NCBI RefSeq assembly: GCF_000090795.2
Contig: NW_003546541.1
Coordinates: 56,940-97,891 of the forward strand
Direction: 5' to 3'
Source of the DNA: Amphimedon queenslandica
Lineage: Eukaryota > Porifera > Demospongiae > Haplosclerida > Niphatidae
DNA: 40,952 bases
Part shown: piece after piece, positions 22,224 to 33,600 of the stretch
Layout: each line of letters starts with the position of its first letter
How positions within the stretch are numbered: the stretch's first letter is position 1
Program-made: the position numbers and the translations under genes
Notes under the pieces: generated by a model
What the model saw: the letters and a program-made list of their open reading frames with translations, nothing else
What the model was told of the DNA's origin: nothing
Databases searched by the model: none

Positions 22224-25200
22224 ATGTCCTGTGATAGTGGAGACAGCATGATTGATTCCAGTGGCACTACTTCCTCAAAATCAAGTTTAAGTAACACAGA
22301 AGTGCCTATATTTCATGTTGGAGAGACTTTCAAATCGTTTGAAGAGGTTGAATCTAAACTTAAGCTGTATGAAAGAGCCACATCAACCAAATTCTGGATG
22401 AGGGACTGCAGAACAGTAGAAGCTGCTAAGATAAGGACAACCAGATCTCTATCAAACTCTATGACAAATTATTACATATTTTATCGGTGTATTCATGGAG
22501 GGAGAAAATTTAAGCCTAAGGATGAAGGAATATGTTCTACTCAGTAAGTGACATGACTGAGATGGTTACTGAGACTTAATGTTCATGAGTATTACTTTAT
22601 TATTTGTGTGTTTCTATGTTTCGTAAAATAACTAATGAAATTTATTATTTTTAGCTACTAATTGACTTAGTGCGTGAATAATTATTATAATTATTGTTAG
22701 TTACCATTATAATCTTGTTTACTAGAACTTTTGAAAAGATTGTGGAGCAATGATAAACATCACTGCTTCTGAGGATGGCAACTCATTAATTGTTAAGCAA
22801 TTTTGTGATAAGCATAATCATGAAGTCAGTAAGGTATATACAATGACTATCTCAATGAGCAAAATTCAAAACAGTTTATTATTAAAGGAATTATTCAGAC
22901 AATTGCCACAACAAAGGAAGCTGACCATGGAGGAGACAAAGAAAGCCTAAGATTTATTGCAGCTAAAAACTAAGAAGAAAATGGTAAAAGATGATTTGCA
23001 GTCATCCACTGGCAAAGTTGTACTGTTGAAAGATTTGAGCAACCTTATGAGTACAGCAAAGACAGGAAGTACACACAATAATTTGGAATCAGCCGTGCAC
23101 CAAGTAACAGAAAAACACGGTATAATGTAAGCTTACATAAATAGACAATGATCATACAGTTTTCAAGTGTATTTATTTATAGGTGCAATTGTTGAAGTGT
23201 TTGTAAATACAGATAATGTTTTGCAAGGTTTTTTCTTTCAAGACGAGTCTATGACACAGGTTTTTTTGGCATTCCCTGAACTCCTGTGCATGGATGCTAC
23301 TTATAAGCTCTTAGAACTTAGATTTCCCCTATATGTGATGTTGGTAGAAGATGGTAATGGTATAAGTGAAGTAGCTGCCGCTTTCCTGTTGCTTGAGGAA
23401 ACTGATGTATCTTTGGAAAAATGATAGACACTTTTAGGAAGAAAAATACAGCATGGGAATCAGTTCCAGTCATCATTACAGACAAGGGTATTCTTGAGCA
23501 AGATGTGCTTGCAATAAGTTTTCCAAATGCCACTCTTAATATGCCTTTTCCACACACTCCAAAACATTCAAACGAAAAATAACAGCAGATAAAATGGGCA
23601 TTAGTTCAGGTCAGCGCAACTTGTGCCTGGAATTACTTCAACAACTAGCTTACGCCCAATCAGAAAATAGCTACAATGAATTATATGCAAGGTTTAAAGC
23701 ATCTTGCGCACCACTTGTTATTGAATATTTTGATGAGCACTGGCATGGAATTAGAAATCAATGGGCTCTTGGAATGAAGTCTTCAACTGGCAACTTCCTC
23801 AATGGTACCAATAATAGACTTGAGTTATTGAATGCAAAGTGGAAATACATCATATCACGATACTCATCTTTTGAGGAGCTTGTTGATAAGTTTTTTCTGA
23901 TTTTAAGGGTGTTAATGGTAGAGCGGGATCTAAAAACCAGTCTTATTGTACAGAAAGTGCCTGTTACTTTTCACTTATTTTAAGATACTAGCAGCAAAAA
24001 AGTATATGAATCTACTGACTCTTTATGTATACAAATATGTGTTTAGGCAACTAGAACTCCGAGTGAAAATTGAAACTTCCTTAAGAGAGTACTGTCAACT
24101 GTTTCACCATAAATAGTACTGAAGGAGCTCTTTCAGTCACTTCATCAAGTGCCAATGTATGGGGTGTAAATCAATGCTATTGCCTTGTCGCAATATACTA
24201 GCTGTGAGAGAAAAGTGCTCCTTGGAACTGTTTGATGAGTCACTGTGTGATCACAGGTGGTCACTTCCATATTACAAAAGGACCCAGGGAACTTTTAGGA
24301 TTGAGGAAGAGTGTGATAATGATCCCTCTGAAATACCAGTGTTATGATTTCCATCTCCTAAAAAGAGAGTTTTGTCCCAGGTAAAATGTGCATTTTGTAT
24401 ATGTGCAATAACAATTTATATCACATATATAGTTTGAGAAGTTTAATTGCACATCAAGGATAACTAAGTTAGCATCATTGGCTTCAGAAGAAACAAGATC
24501 TGTGTTCAGAAAGCGAACAGCTGTCTTTCAGAAACTGGTTTCAGCATGGAAATGTGGAAAAGAAGTTGATGTGACAGATTGTAAGTAAATTAGTTATAGT
24601 GTGATATTTATATCTATTTAATTGTCATTGATAATCTTTTTTTCCTGGACTAAGTATTTACATTCTTTCATAATTTTTACAACAATTTGAATGTGATTTT
24701 CTATTTATTTCTTACTGTATGTTACCTCATACTTTATGCAGGCATATTGTCAAGTGATGATGATGATACTGATGAAGATGACATGTTAGATGCAGCAGTT
24801 AAAGTACCTCCATTACAGATACAACAGGAAATTGAAGTTGAAATTGAAAATCCATATGAAGAAAACTCTTCAGATGGTGTACAGCATGCATTGAATAAAA
24901 CTCCATCTTCTCCCTCACTTTCACAACTTCCTGGGTCACCTCTCCCACTTACACAGCTCTCAAGTCTCCCCTCAAATCCTCCCACACTTTCACAACTCCC
25001 TTCAATTCCTCCCTCACTTTCACAACCACTTTCTCATGATAGTACACAAAGTGTACTCAAGTTAAAAGGTGATTTGCTAATAATTTATAATACACTAATG
25101 ATTATAACATAAATTACAGCCATTACTATGCCACCTATTATGAGAAAGTGTGGCCGTCCCAAAGGCCATGAAATAACTGTTATTGGACTGCCGAGGAAGA

Positions 25201-25691
25201 AAAGTAACAGTTCATGTCCTAAAATTTTACCCTTCGTGAAATTACACACATCTGTAAAAGAGAAAGGTATTGATGATACAAATGAATCTTAGTGGCATAA
25301 TTTATTCATAATTTTTAGTAATGTTCTAATGGTTTGTTGATGAAAAAATTGCTAAAGCTGCTCTGGAAAACCCAGGACAGTGAACTATTGAAGAAGTGAA
25401 TGTAGAAGTTCGTCCTGAAAACTTACAAAATGGTGTAGTAGATGAAAATGTTGATGTTCGTCTTATTAGCAAGCATTTTACCAATGATGCTGGCTTCTGC
25501 TAATGGATGTCGTTCATCAAAAGAAAGAGAATATTGTATTTATCTGCAAATGCTATTGTCATGATTTGCATGACGAACCATCCATTGTTTGTGACCATTG
25601 TTTATTGTGGTATCACATGAGGTGTGTTGGATTGAAGCGAGGACCGAAATCAAAGCATTGGTTTTGCCACAATTGCCATGGTAATCATTGA
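22224..25691 (+). pseudogene. MULE transposase, ZSWIM3-like, with SWIM, AT-hook and PHD finger
   Basis: Several open segments in order, some separated by intron-like gaps. First, a FAR1/FLYWCH-like zinc module (22224-22830) with FKSFEEVESKLKLYE, YRCIHGGRKFK and DKHNHEVSK. A linker with FRQLPQQRKLTMEE and TGKVVLLKDLSNL follows. The MULE core (23190-23960) has LLCMDATYKLLELRFPLYVML, VIITDKG, EYFDEHWHGIRNQW and NGTNNRLELLNAKW, so the Asp-Asp-Glu triad is still visible. A SWIM-like part (24159-24347) has SMLLPCRNILAVREK and RWSLPYYKRTQ. Next are an acidic SSDDDDTDEDD region and a Pro/Leu/Ser repeat (24900-25040), then an AT-hook KCGRPKGHE near 25150. A PHD finger ends the protein (25545-25690: CKC, CDHC, WYHMRC, WFCHNCH). 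In-frame stops near 23130, 23990 and 25380 and frameshifts at 23424 and 23560 show decay. Confidence 0.8.
24900..25040 (+). repeat. in-frame LSQLPS-type protein repeat
   Basis: About six diverged units around CTCCCTCACTTTCACAACT encode PSLSQLP / PTLSQLPSIP text in the linker of the MULE protein. The minus-strand frame here is a shadow. Confidence 0.8.
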
Positions 25692-26016
25692 CCACAAAGT
25701 CCATTATCACTTTCTAATAACATATTATTATTATTATTATTGCTATCAAGAGTACATTGTTATTACAGATGAAAAATAATTACTAAGGGTGGGGCACTAA
25801 CAGTGTTAGTAGTCATGCATGAGTTTAGTGTTTCAGTTTATACTCATTGAAAGTCCAACTGTCAGTTGTAGATCTTGGAAAAGCCAATAAAGTCACTTTT
25901 TCTCTTGCTAAGATGGTTGCCGGTTTTCTAAAGACTGCGATAAGGGGCCGGCTGCCAGTTCTCAAGCTACTATTCTTTCCGAACCAGTTGCTGGTCCTGG
26001 AGGCATTATTTGTAGC

Positions 26017-26045
26017 AACCGGCTGCCGGCGCTCTAGCCACTTTG
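26017..26045. repeat. MULE terminal inverted repeat, right
   Basis: AACCGGCTGCCGGCGC..TAGCCACTTTG, complement of 22077-22105 with three mismatches. Confidence 0.9.
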
Positions 26046-26164
26046 ATAAAAGATTTACCAAAAATACACAGGACTTACCCTGTAAAGCAAAGAATTGTGA
26101 TAAAGGTATTTATTACTTGCTTGTGTAAGTTGAAAATGTACAAAACTTTGTAGTGAAAAGTATG

Positions 26165-26265
26165 CAAATGGTGAGGTCAGATGCCTGATATGGCATAATA
26201 AGAGAGATGTAAACATGTTGTTGACTTACCATACTGATGAGCTAATTGACAAGACAAGACTATCG
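26165..26265 (+). pseudogene. possible piggyBac-type transposase fragment
   Basis: One short stretch reads LIWHNKRDVNMLLTYHTDEL, which recalls the W.DKR.V.MLST.H segment of piggyBac transposases. The expected DYN..MGGVD motif does not follow in any frame within the next 150 bases. A chance resemblance is quite possible. Confidence 0.25.
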
Positions 26266-27103
26266 AGGAGAGCAGCTGAAGGAGTGGTACATTGTGGTCG
26301 ATGGATGTGGATAATACTTGTGAGGAAGAACATGTGGATGGAAAGAAATTTCAAGAAGGATGTAAATATGACTAGACAGGATGGTACATTACCTAGTGTG
26401 CGTCTATTATGAAAGCTTACCTGATATTTTCTCATTCTGAGTTTCCTCTAATACAAAGAAAAGGAAGACTATCAGAGATGGCATTCAGTAGTGGTCCATC
26501 TTGGGTCATATGATGTGCGCTTCAATTAGAATTGAATTAGGTGTGTTGATCGAGTATGGTATATACATGAAGCTTATGTTTGGTCTCTTGGAGCAACGTA
26601 AATGAAGGTATTTCTTCCGTCTAGATGAAGTAATGACAGCAGATATAACTATGACATACTTTTGAACTATAGAACACAAGCTGTAATATTATACATAATT
26701 ATGGCATTTTTTATTACTCTACAACAAAACAATAAAAAAATTATTCATAGCGTTGCACATCTCTAATGATACCATAGTAGTTATATCTTCTTCCAGTTTC
26801 TATTTACCGAAAGTGAGTGGTATACAAGTTTCAAACTTTCCTTACTTACCACCACAGGCTTGAAGCTAAAGTAATGCCAGAGCCTTACCTGTGCAAACAG
26901 AGTTAACACTAACAAAAGTTTACAGGATCATTGTAGACTTACTTATACTCCTGGCAAAGGAAACTCAATGTTCAAAGGCGAGGAACTAGCTACAACCAGT
27001 ATGCAGCTAACAGAAACATTGTTGATGGGCGTGGTTGAAATTGAGTGTGCGCGTGGTCTCAAAGGAAGAAATTGATTAGATTTTCTCTTTTTCTAAACTA
27101 TAT
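26266..27103. other. stretch without assignable gene
   Basis: No domain motif. GGGCGTGGTTGAAATTG and GCGCGTGGTCTC near 27030 look like repeat text of the type found at element edges, but no partner end was located. Confidence 0.35.
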
Positions 27104-27337
27104 GTGACCATAATTGACAAAAGGTACCTTACGGCGGATTTTTAAATCCATTTTTTTAATGAAAAATATCAACCTGTCTGTACTGTTAGACAACCATTGT
27201 TTGTAAGAGTTACATAGAAACTTTCTGCATCCCATGGAGTAATATAATGATAAATGGAGGTCAGGAAGTTGGATTTTTTAGGCTATAAAACTAATTTTCC
27301 TATCCCCCATCAGGTACCTTTTGTCAATTATGGTCAC
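27104..27337 (+). mobile_element. GTGACC-end MITE, copy B
   Basis: 234 bp, same family and orientation as 16451-16687. Ends GTGACCATAATTGACAAAAG and its complement. ATAT lies outside both ends and may be part of the terminal palindrome or a short target duplication. Confidence 0.9.
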
Positions 27338-27670
27338 ATATGAATGTTATTACTTTACCGAAAGTTTTAAAACAGTGTGCCAACATGCGATTAACAGGAT
27401 TGCATAGTCAAATCACTTCAGTCATAGGTATTTTCCCTTGAGCGAGTGGACACCGAGATTGTAAAGGTTTCAGGTCTTCATTTTTGTGACTACAGATGCT
27501 TTAAGTACTTTTTTATGCTTTTCGAAGTAACAGAAAGGCTCCAGATATCTTCATACCTCTGAAAAGAGTTACTGTTATGGAATGATAGGATAAAAATGCA
27601 CAAAGGCTTTTACCAACAATGGTATGAGTGAATAGCTTTATTACCAATTATATCAACTTTTGTATTCAGG

Positions 27671-27927
27671 CCTTGTAACTCCATTATAGTACATATGTAA
27701 TTACATTAAACTGTAAAAGGATGAACTTCATGCACGATAATCATCAACCACTAAAACCACAATCAGTGCATTAATAATCCAGTACATGTACAATATGGTA
27801 TACCAAACATGTACATCTACATGTATGTTTGTCACAAACATATATTACAAACCACTAACAAAATTAGGTGCTCACAAAGATAAACGTTCCCTTGCCTTTA
27901 TAAATCTCTTTCCATGTCTGACCTCAC
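27671..27927 (+). repeat. dispersed repeat R2, copy 1
   Basis: Aligns with 29446-29700 in the same orientation: CCTTGTAACTCCATTATAGT, TTTGTCACAAACATATAT, ACCACTAACAAAAT. Spacing between copies is about 1.78 kb. Confidence 0.75.
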
Positions 27928-28274
27928 TCTGCAACACAACATTGCACTCCTTGTGTATGTATAACATACATGTAGTAATACCATTAAAAGTAGCATACAT
28001 GCTAATTGCAACAATTACTATAAAAATACGACATGTATAGCTCCACATTGCATAATAAGGTCAGATTGAATCAGGCCATCGTGAATCAATTTCCCTTTAT
28101 GAGACCTGCATTTTGCAAATACACATAAATAGAACACATGAATACTTTCAAATGAGCACTGAATTGTTCTCTTGTTATTAAATGAGAACATGCATGCATC
28201 CACAAAATAAAAGACGGATTGGCAAGAATTCACATAAAAAAAGTACAGTGGCCATAATTAATGGTATAATCAAA

Positions 28275-28460
28275 GGAATATACAATATGTAACTTGGAAT
28301 GAAACCTATAACACAATACATCTCACAATACTCTCTATCTTACTACATATTCCATTGCTAAGACTTTGACAATGTGGAACATGTCCAGCTAAAAACTGGC
28401 ACCCACTGCTGTGTGATACAACTAGTGATCAATGAGTTACAAAAAAACATGAAGTTACAT
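28275..28460 (+). repeat. dispersed repeat R1, copy 2
   Basis: Partner of 14202-14390 in the same orientation. Here R1 follows R2 by about 350 bp, whereas near 14 kb R1 occurs without R2. Confidence 0.65.
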
Positions 28461-28513
28461 ACTAAAGAAATTGATTTAGTCACAACAATTGAAATCCAGA
28501 ATAGACTTTAATT

Positions 28514-28566
28514 ATTCGCCTCGCCACACTTACATAGGCGGGTACTATGCAGTTGGGTTGACATTC
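28514..28566 (+). repeat. dispersed repeat R3
   Basis: CGCCACACTTACATAGGC and CAGTTGGGTTGACATTC resemble 2849-2900. Short and diverged. Confidence 0.45.
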
Positions 28567-29445
28567 TGTCACAATAAATCCTGTTTATTTCTGGTCAATA
28601 TCTTTTTTGCTAAGCTCTCCTGAGATATAATTCTTTTCAAGCTTTCAGAAAAAGGTAATTTATTGAGCTCCTTTGTATTGTAATAGCATTCCATGGTGGC
28701 AAAAGCTGAATATTTTCAAGAATAGACCACTTGTCCCAGCCAACTCTTTGTGTTCCCCTCTATTTGGTCAAGATTAGCATTAATAGGTAAAGAAAAGTTC
28801 ATAGATTAAAAAATGTGGGAATTTTTTAATCTCCTTTTTGTTTGCGAGTGACAGTTTCTCAATGTTTGTGATTTAGCCTATTCAAAAATTTGTCAGGCAA
28901 CACTCGAGAAAGCAGGAGCAACGAAACTAACTCAGTCTCTTTTAAATACCTAGGCAAATTTTTTGTGCGTACTCTTTCTTTGAATAGAGCTTTCAATGCC
29001 AAAATAAATTTCAGCTTTTCTTATGTCTCATACCCACAAGCCATGATTATCTATCTGCAATGCACAGCTAAGTGCTGACCACAACTGTAATTTATTTTAT
29101 GGATCAGTGCAGTAATTGCATTGTTGCACTTCGTCAAAATCTATTATCCTTTTTTGTAATATCTAGTTGCTTATATTCATAATATCATGATAAGGCAGTA
29201 CAAGTAAATCATTAATTCCCTGGTCAATTTCAATAGGCGAGTCCACGCACCATCTTGCTTCATTATATTAAGCAATGATAATTTTGCTGAGTCATTAATT
29301 CCTTTCCAGCTGTCATTACCCTTAAAGCATAGTAATAGAAAAAGTATGAAAAGCAAGAAATGTAAACACACAGTCTCAAAATAACAATGGCTCAAACAGA
29401 AATGATTAAAAAACTTTATATAACAATCACACCAATTTTTTTATT

Positions 29446-29700
29446 CCTTGTAACTCCATTATAGTACATGTGTACTGACATTAAACTATAAAAGGATGAA
29501 ATTCATGCATAATAATCATCAAAAACTACAATCAGAATAAATGCATCAATAATCCACTACATGAACATATACACGTGTATAAGCATGATATACTTTATGT
29601 TTGTCACAAACATATATGACAGACCACTAACAAAATGCAGGTGTTCACAAATAGGAATGTCCCCTTCACCTTTTGAGTCTTATTTCAAGTCAGACATCAC
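29446..29700 (+). repeat. dispersed repeat R2, copy 2
   Basis: Partner of 27671-27927. Confidence 0.75.
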
Positions 29701-30009
29701 TTTCTAGCACCACAAGTAAGTAGTACCTTTCTGAGTTATCATTGTGGCACATACTAAATAATTGTAATAGTAGCATGTACAATGTACATATCTGATTGGG
29801 TATCATATATGTATGCATATGCATGAAAATGTATTTTAGATATAATATTGCTTGCTTTATATAATGCTATCCTCCATTCAGATACTTTCATGACCTTGAT
29901 ATAAAATAACATCATGTACATGAATAACATCATGTATATGAATAATTTGTAAAGTAAAAAGAATATTTTTGTTTATCTCAACATGCATGTTCAACATTCA
30001 TCAACAGAA

Positions 30010-30142
30010 GATGTGCAACATCAGCTGGCAAGTAATTAACATGTGCACACCATTGATGGCAGTATCATTTGAATGCACAACCTCAGCCGGCAAGCATTAA
30101 CCTAATACTGCACACAGCATTGATGGCAGCATTAAGATGTAT
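30010..30142 (+). repeat. ~60-bp tandem duplication
   Basis: Unit 1 (about 30013-30068) and unit 2 (about 30079-30137) share the order TGCA.CA.CAGC.GGCAAG, ATTAAC, TGCACAC, CATTGATGGCAG. Diverged, two copies. Confidence 0.65.
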
Positions 30143-31339
30143 GATGATCATTGATACAAGTACAATATCAATGCTAGCGTTATGCTACATGTATAATAAC
30201 AACTTTTAATGTTACTCTTAAATTTTTCTTGTGCCTCAAAAAATATGTCAGCAGTGCCCTGGATCCAGTAGCACCTGACATTTGTAATAGTCATGTACTC
30301 CATGCCACAGACAAGATAGAGATTTGATAACCTCCCTTCCTAACCATCTGTCCTACGTAAATGATAGTCACACAAGTTTGAATCTATGCCAAACTCTAAT
30401 GAACAGTAACCTCTTTCACACCCTCTCCATGTCCAATATAGCAATAAGTATTCAATATTCACTGTGATACATAAACATTGATTTATCTCACTTCCAGAAT
30501 GCAGTTAGGTGAAATTCATACTGAGCAATACTGCATGGATATACACCTATGTTTTCACACACAAAATTCTCTGATTGCACATGCAGTGCAATTATGTGTC
30601 ACATTAAATAAACAATGTCAATAAGATGATGAACCTCCCATTGACCATACCCATTTCCCATCAACAATCAATGCTTAAGAAATTTTGATAGACTGAACTA
30701 CTTGGAAATGATTAGTACCAACATGCTTTAAATACAAAGCAGGTGTATTAGTATCACAAGGAATACCATATAACTGTTGTGTTCCGCCCAGCCAAGAGTA
30801 AGTGAATATGAATATGTTAATGCACAAAACATTGCTGATAGTGTAATAATCTCTGTGTCAGTGGCCCACACAATTTCTATACATTTTGGACTTATTCATG
30901 TAATCATAATATGCTTGAATATCTTGTTGCACTTAATGAAATAACAAACAATATTTTTCAAAGTTAAGCATAATTACTAACAATCGCTTTACGTAATTTA
31001 GAAATTGACCCAGTAATGAGATATGAAAAGGCAATAAATACACAGTTCCCATCACCAGATTAATCAAGTGTACCATTAGGAACTATTTCATCTGAATATG
31101 GTGTTCCAATGCCAGGTAGGATTCTAGCAGCTGCGACAAATTTGAGATTTAAAATCTCACACCACCGTCTTTGAAATTCTTCATTACCAGGTAATAAACA
31201 TAATCCCTTTGTCTCCTATTTTATGTGAATTGGGACGCTTTTTGTAAGTGAAGAGCACATCATCTCTTGGTTGATTAGTATTTATTTTAATGCTTGACAG
31301 TTTTAAAGATATAATTAGACTACTACTACAATCGTTAAT

Positions 31340-31748
31340 TTTTACAACACATTTGGTTTCCGTTGCAAAGGCAATGAGAAGCAGTACAAGTTGAACGAGG
31401 AAGTTGTTGACAAGATTCCAGTAGCAGATACTGAGCTCAAGGCTATAGCCGTCCCTGCAGATGCTACAGCTGTAATTGTTCCAGTGGCAGTGTTGGAAAA
31501 GATGAAGAGAGCCATCAGAGAAGGTATCATGTTCATTGATCAGAATGGCAGACATGTCACACTTGGGCTGGGATGTGGTGAATGAATACGAAGCAGACAA
31601 GCTGGCGGCAGATAGCAATGATGAGAAGATTTTAAAGGCTGAGAATGCGGCTGAGCATAATTGCCAGAAGAGAGTATCTGCTAGCATAAAGAGAATGGCG
31701 GGTAGTTCCATCAGAATGATGAGTCAGCCATTGAAGTCTAAAGAGTAA
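31340..31748 (+). pseudogene. gag-like N-terminal domain of the YR retroelement
   Basis: A plus frame with FRCKGNEKQYKLNEEVVDKI, a hydrophobic stretch and VAVLEKMKRAIREG continues after a frameshift near 31540 as IRMADMSHLGWDVVNEYEAD, then a Glu/Asp/Lys-rich helix (NDEKILKAENAAEHN) and a stop at 31748. I recall this GW.VV.EYE.D.LA..S.DEK pattern from the first domain of gag-like proteins in sponge and cnidarian RT elements. That memory plus the position upstream of a CCHC knuckle and RT is the evidence. A 175-codon minus-strand frame over the same bases is an antisense shadow. Confidence 0.5.
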
Positions 31749-31833
31749 TTGAGTTCAAGAAAGGGTCCCCCAAATGATCATAGGCGTAGCCAGCCTAAGA
31801 AAAGAGGTGAGGCAAAGGAAAAAGGAAGTAAAA

Positions 31834-31852
31834 TGGCACGCGAAGCGTGCCA
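31834..31852. repeat. TGGCACGC-GAA-GCGTGCCA hairpin
   Basis: Perfect 8-bp arms around GAA, in a 31770-31900 segment (GGCGTAGCCAG start, GACCACACCCCC after the hairpin) that looks like a fragment of a dispersed repeat inserted between the gag domain and the CCHC part. Confidence 0.8.
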
Positions 31853-32044
31853 CAATTTTGACCACACCCCCTTTCCATCGCCGACATTTACGCATATTTT
31901 CACGCATAGTACAAGATGATAATAATCTCGTACTTACAAAATATTATGAGATTCATATGATGATCCTGGTTCAGTTGCCTAGTAGGCTGTTTTGGGTTTG
32001 AGGGAAAAAATGAAAGCACTGAAGTTTGTTTTGCCATCTTACGT

Positions 32045-32052
32045 GCCTCAAC
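32045..32052. repeat. target-site duplication of 437-bp MITE, left
   Basis: GCCTCAAC, identical to 32490-32497. Confidence 0.9.
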
Positions 32053-32489
32053 TAGGCCTTGTGAAATTATGCCTTTAATTTTGCCTATTATTCTATTCTC
32101 AGATTCTTCTATGTATTGCCCATTATTCTTTTCAAACATGCCTATTATTCTATTATTACTAATTAATATAAAACTAATTAATGTGACAAAAATACTGATT
32201 TCAATTATTAATTATCATTGTATTGTAACATTATGGAAAGTTGAATGTAATCTTCAAGTGCAGAGAACTGCTGTGGCGAGAAAGAGTTGTTTAATATTGA
32301 CAACACACGCTCAGCTGCAGCTGAGGAGGGTTGCACCAAAAGCACCAAGGAAAAACCAGCTGACCATTTTGACTATACTTTTTCAATTTATAATTTTTTA
32401 AAGTTCTCATAAATATTCTGGAATTATTCTTGATTCTATGAATTCCCTATTATTCTCAAAATTATGCCAGCATAATTTCACAGGGCCTA
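32053..32489. mobile_element. hAT-like MITE with perfect 8-bp target duplication
   Basis: Ends TAGGCCTTGTGAAATTATG at left and the complement CATAATTTCACAGGGCCTA at right (18 of 19 positions). An 8-bp duplication with TAGG-type ends fits the hAT superfamily. The interior is filled with TATTATTCTATT-like words in both halves and has no coding capacity. The perfect target duplication suggests it is younger than the surrounding retroelement. Confidence 0.85.
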
Positions 32490-32497
32490 GCCTCAAC
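32490..32497. repeat. target-site duplication of 437-bp MITE, right
   Basis: GCCTCAAC, identical to 32045-32052. Confidence 0.9.
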
Positions 32498-32749
32498 ATG
32501 GTTCACTGATTAGTTATTATAAAAACTAATTAGACTATCATTATGAGATCATCATGCATAACAACATTAACAATCAATGACATCATTTTAAGATGGTTGA
32601 CTTCCTCTGCCTATACTGCTGTAGAAGAAAGAATCAAAGAAGTGCCTCTGACTGCCTCCACTTGCATGAGGTCTGATTGGTAAGTAACATTTGAGCTCAC
32701 AGAGTCAGGTGAGGCATTGCCCCTCCTTGCCCCACCCTGCCTACACCTA

Positions 32750-33600
32750 TTCAAATGATGAGGTCCCATTCCCAGTTTAGCAATCAGCCATGGCAGTATG
32801 GTTGACCACCCATCCCTAATCCGAGACCTAGTCGTGTCCCTAGTCCGTGCTTTGCATGCAACGAGTTTGGGCATGTGAGATCAAACTGCCCAAAACATTG
32901 CAAACTAGTTCTTCCAAGTATCCTTTTAATGTTCCTTGTTTGTGTGAGAATGTTGCACCACCTCGTGAGTGTAACACTGCAACTGAAAAGGGTTTGTTTG
33001 GAGAAGATGATTTCTTTGTTGAGAAATATTGGGAATATTCTTGGAGTGATGATATGGTGAGTGTGAAAGGTAGACTGAAAGGGAGAGCTGTATATTGGAA
33101 AGCGGTGCTTGGGGTGTAACAAATTGTTAGTGATGTGGTTGATCAAGGCTACTGATTGCCTTTTGTCACTGTGCCAGAGGCTAAATACATGCTAAACCAA
33201 AGATCTGCTTTGGAGCATTATGAGTTTGTGTCTAGGGCGGTTTCAGAACTATGTAGAGATAGTAGTGTAAGGGTAGTGGCTGAGAAGCATTTGGCTTGTT
33301 CCACTCTGTTAGTGGTTAAGAGCAGGTCTGGTAAATCCAGGCAAGTAAATAATCAAAGATATATGAAAGTGTTTTGTGTTTACTGTGTTACCTTTTGGGT
33401 TGTCCACTGCATGCTATGTGTTTACAACATGCCTTAGGCCGTTAGTCCAGTATTGGCGAGAAAAGGGTCTGCGTACTGTTTCGTATATTGATGATGGCAT
33501 TATTATCTCTCTTAATGCTCAAGCTGCCTTAGACAATGTAAAGTTGGTTCTGGGTGCCTTAATTGAGGTGGGGTTTATTGTTATGGAAGAGTAGTCCCAC
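32750..33600 (+). pseudogene. CCHC knuckle and reverse transcriptase of the YR retroelement
   Basis: CFACNEFGHVRSNC at 32848-32889 is a perfect CX2CX4HX4C zinc knuckle, preceded by Pro-rich text. The RT follows with GRLKGRAVYWKAVLG near 33070, YMLNQRSALEHYEFVSRAV near 33190, LLVVKSRSGKSRQV near 33310, then, after a frameshift near 33370, LPFGLSTACYVFTTCLRPLV and the intact catalytic box SYIDDGI near 33480-33500. ALIEVGFIVMEE leads to a TAG at about 33592 where the family would continue. Stops near 33118 and 33155 and the frame changes make it inactive, though the YIDD box itself is kept. Confidence 0.8.

Larger units (their letters stand above)
22077..26045 (+). mobile_element. MULE (Mutator-like) transposon with 9-bp target duplication
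   Basis: 3,969 bp. The ends CAAAGTGGCTAGGGC (22077) and its complement (to 26045) match at 26 of 29 positions. Flanks ATAAAAAAA (22068-22076) and ATAAAAGAT (26046-26054) agree at 7 of 9 positions, the length expected for Mutator elements. Inside each end a second CTGGCAGCCGG-type motif recurs (22128-22143 and, inverted, 25948-25962). It encodes one long ZSWIM3-like protein on the plus strand. Confidence 0.85.
27338..31340. other. 4-kb gene-free repeat-bearing region
   Basis: Apart from the repeats listed separately (R1, R2, R3 and the 30-kb tandem pair), only short AT-rich frames without motifs are present. ACATGTA/TACATGT words are frequent from 27780 to 28000 and from 29800 to 30200. No host gene is recognisable. 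Confidence 0.4.

Noticed and set aside
26165..26265. A piggyBac transposon
   Set aside because: Only one short motif resemblance. No TTAA-flanked ends and no further domain, so it is kept only as a low-confidence fragment.
31184..31711. 175-codon minus-strand open frame
   Set aside because: It lies antisense to the gag-like domain, which has family-like motifs on the plus strand. The minus frame has no domain pattern.
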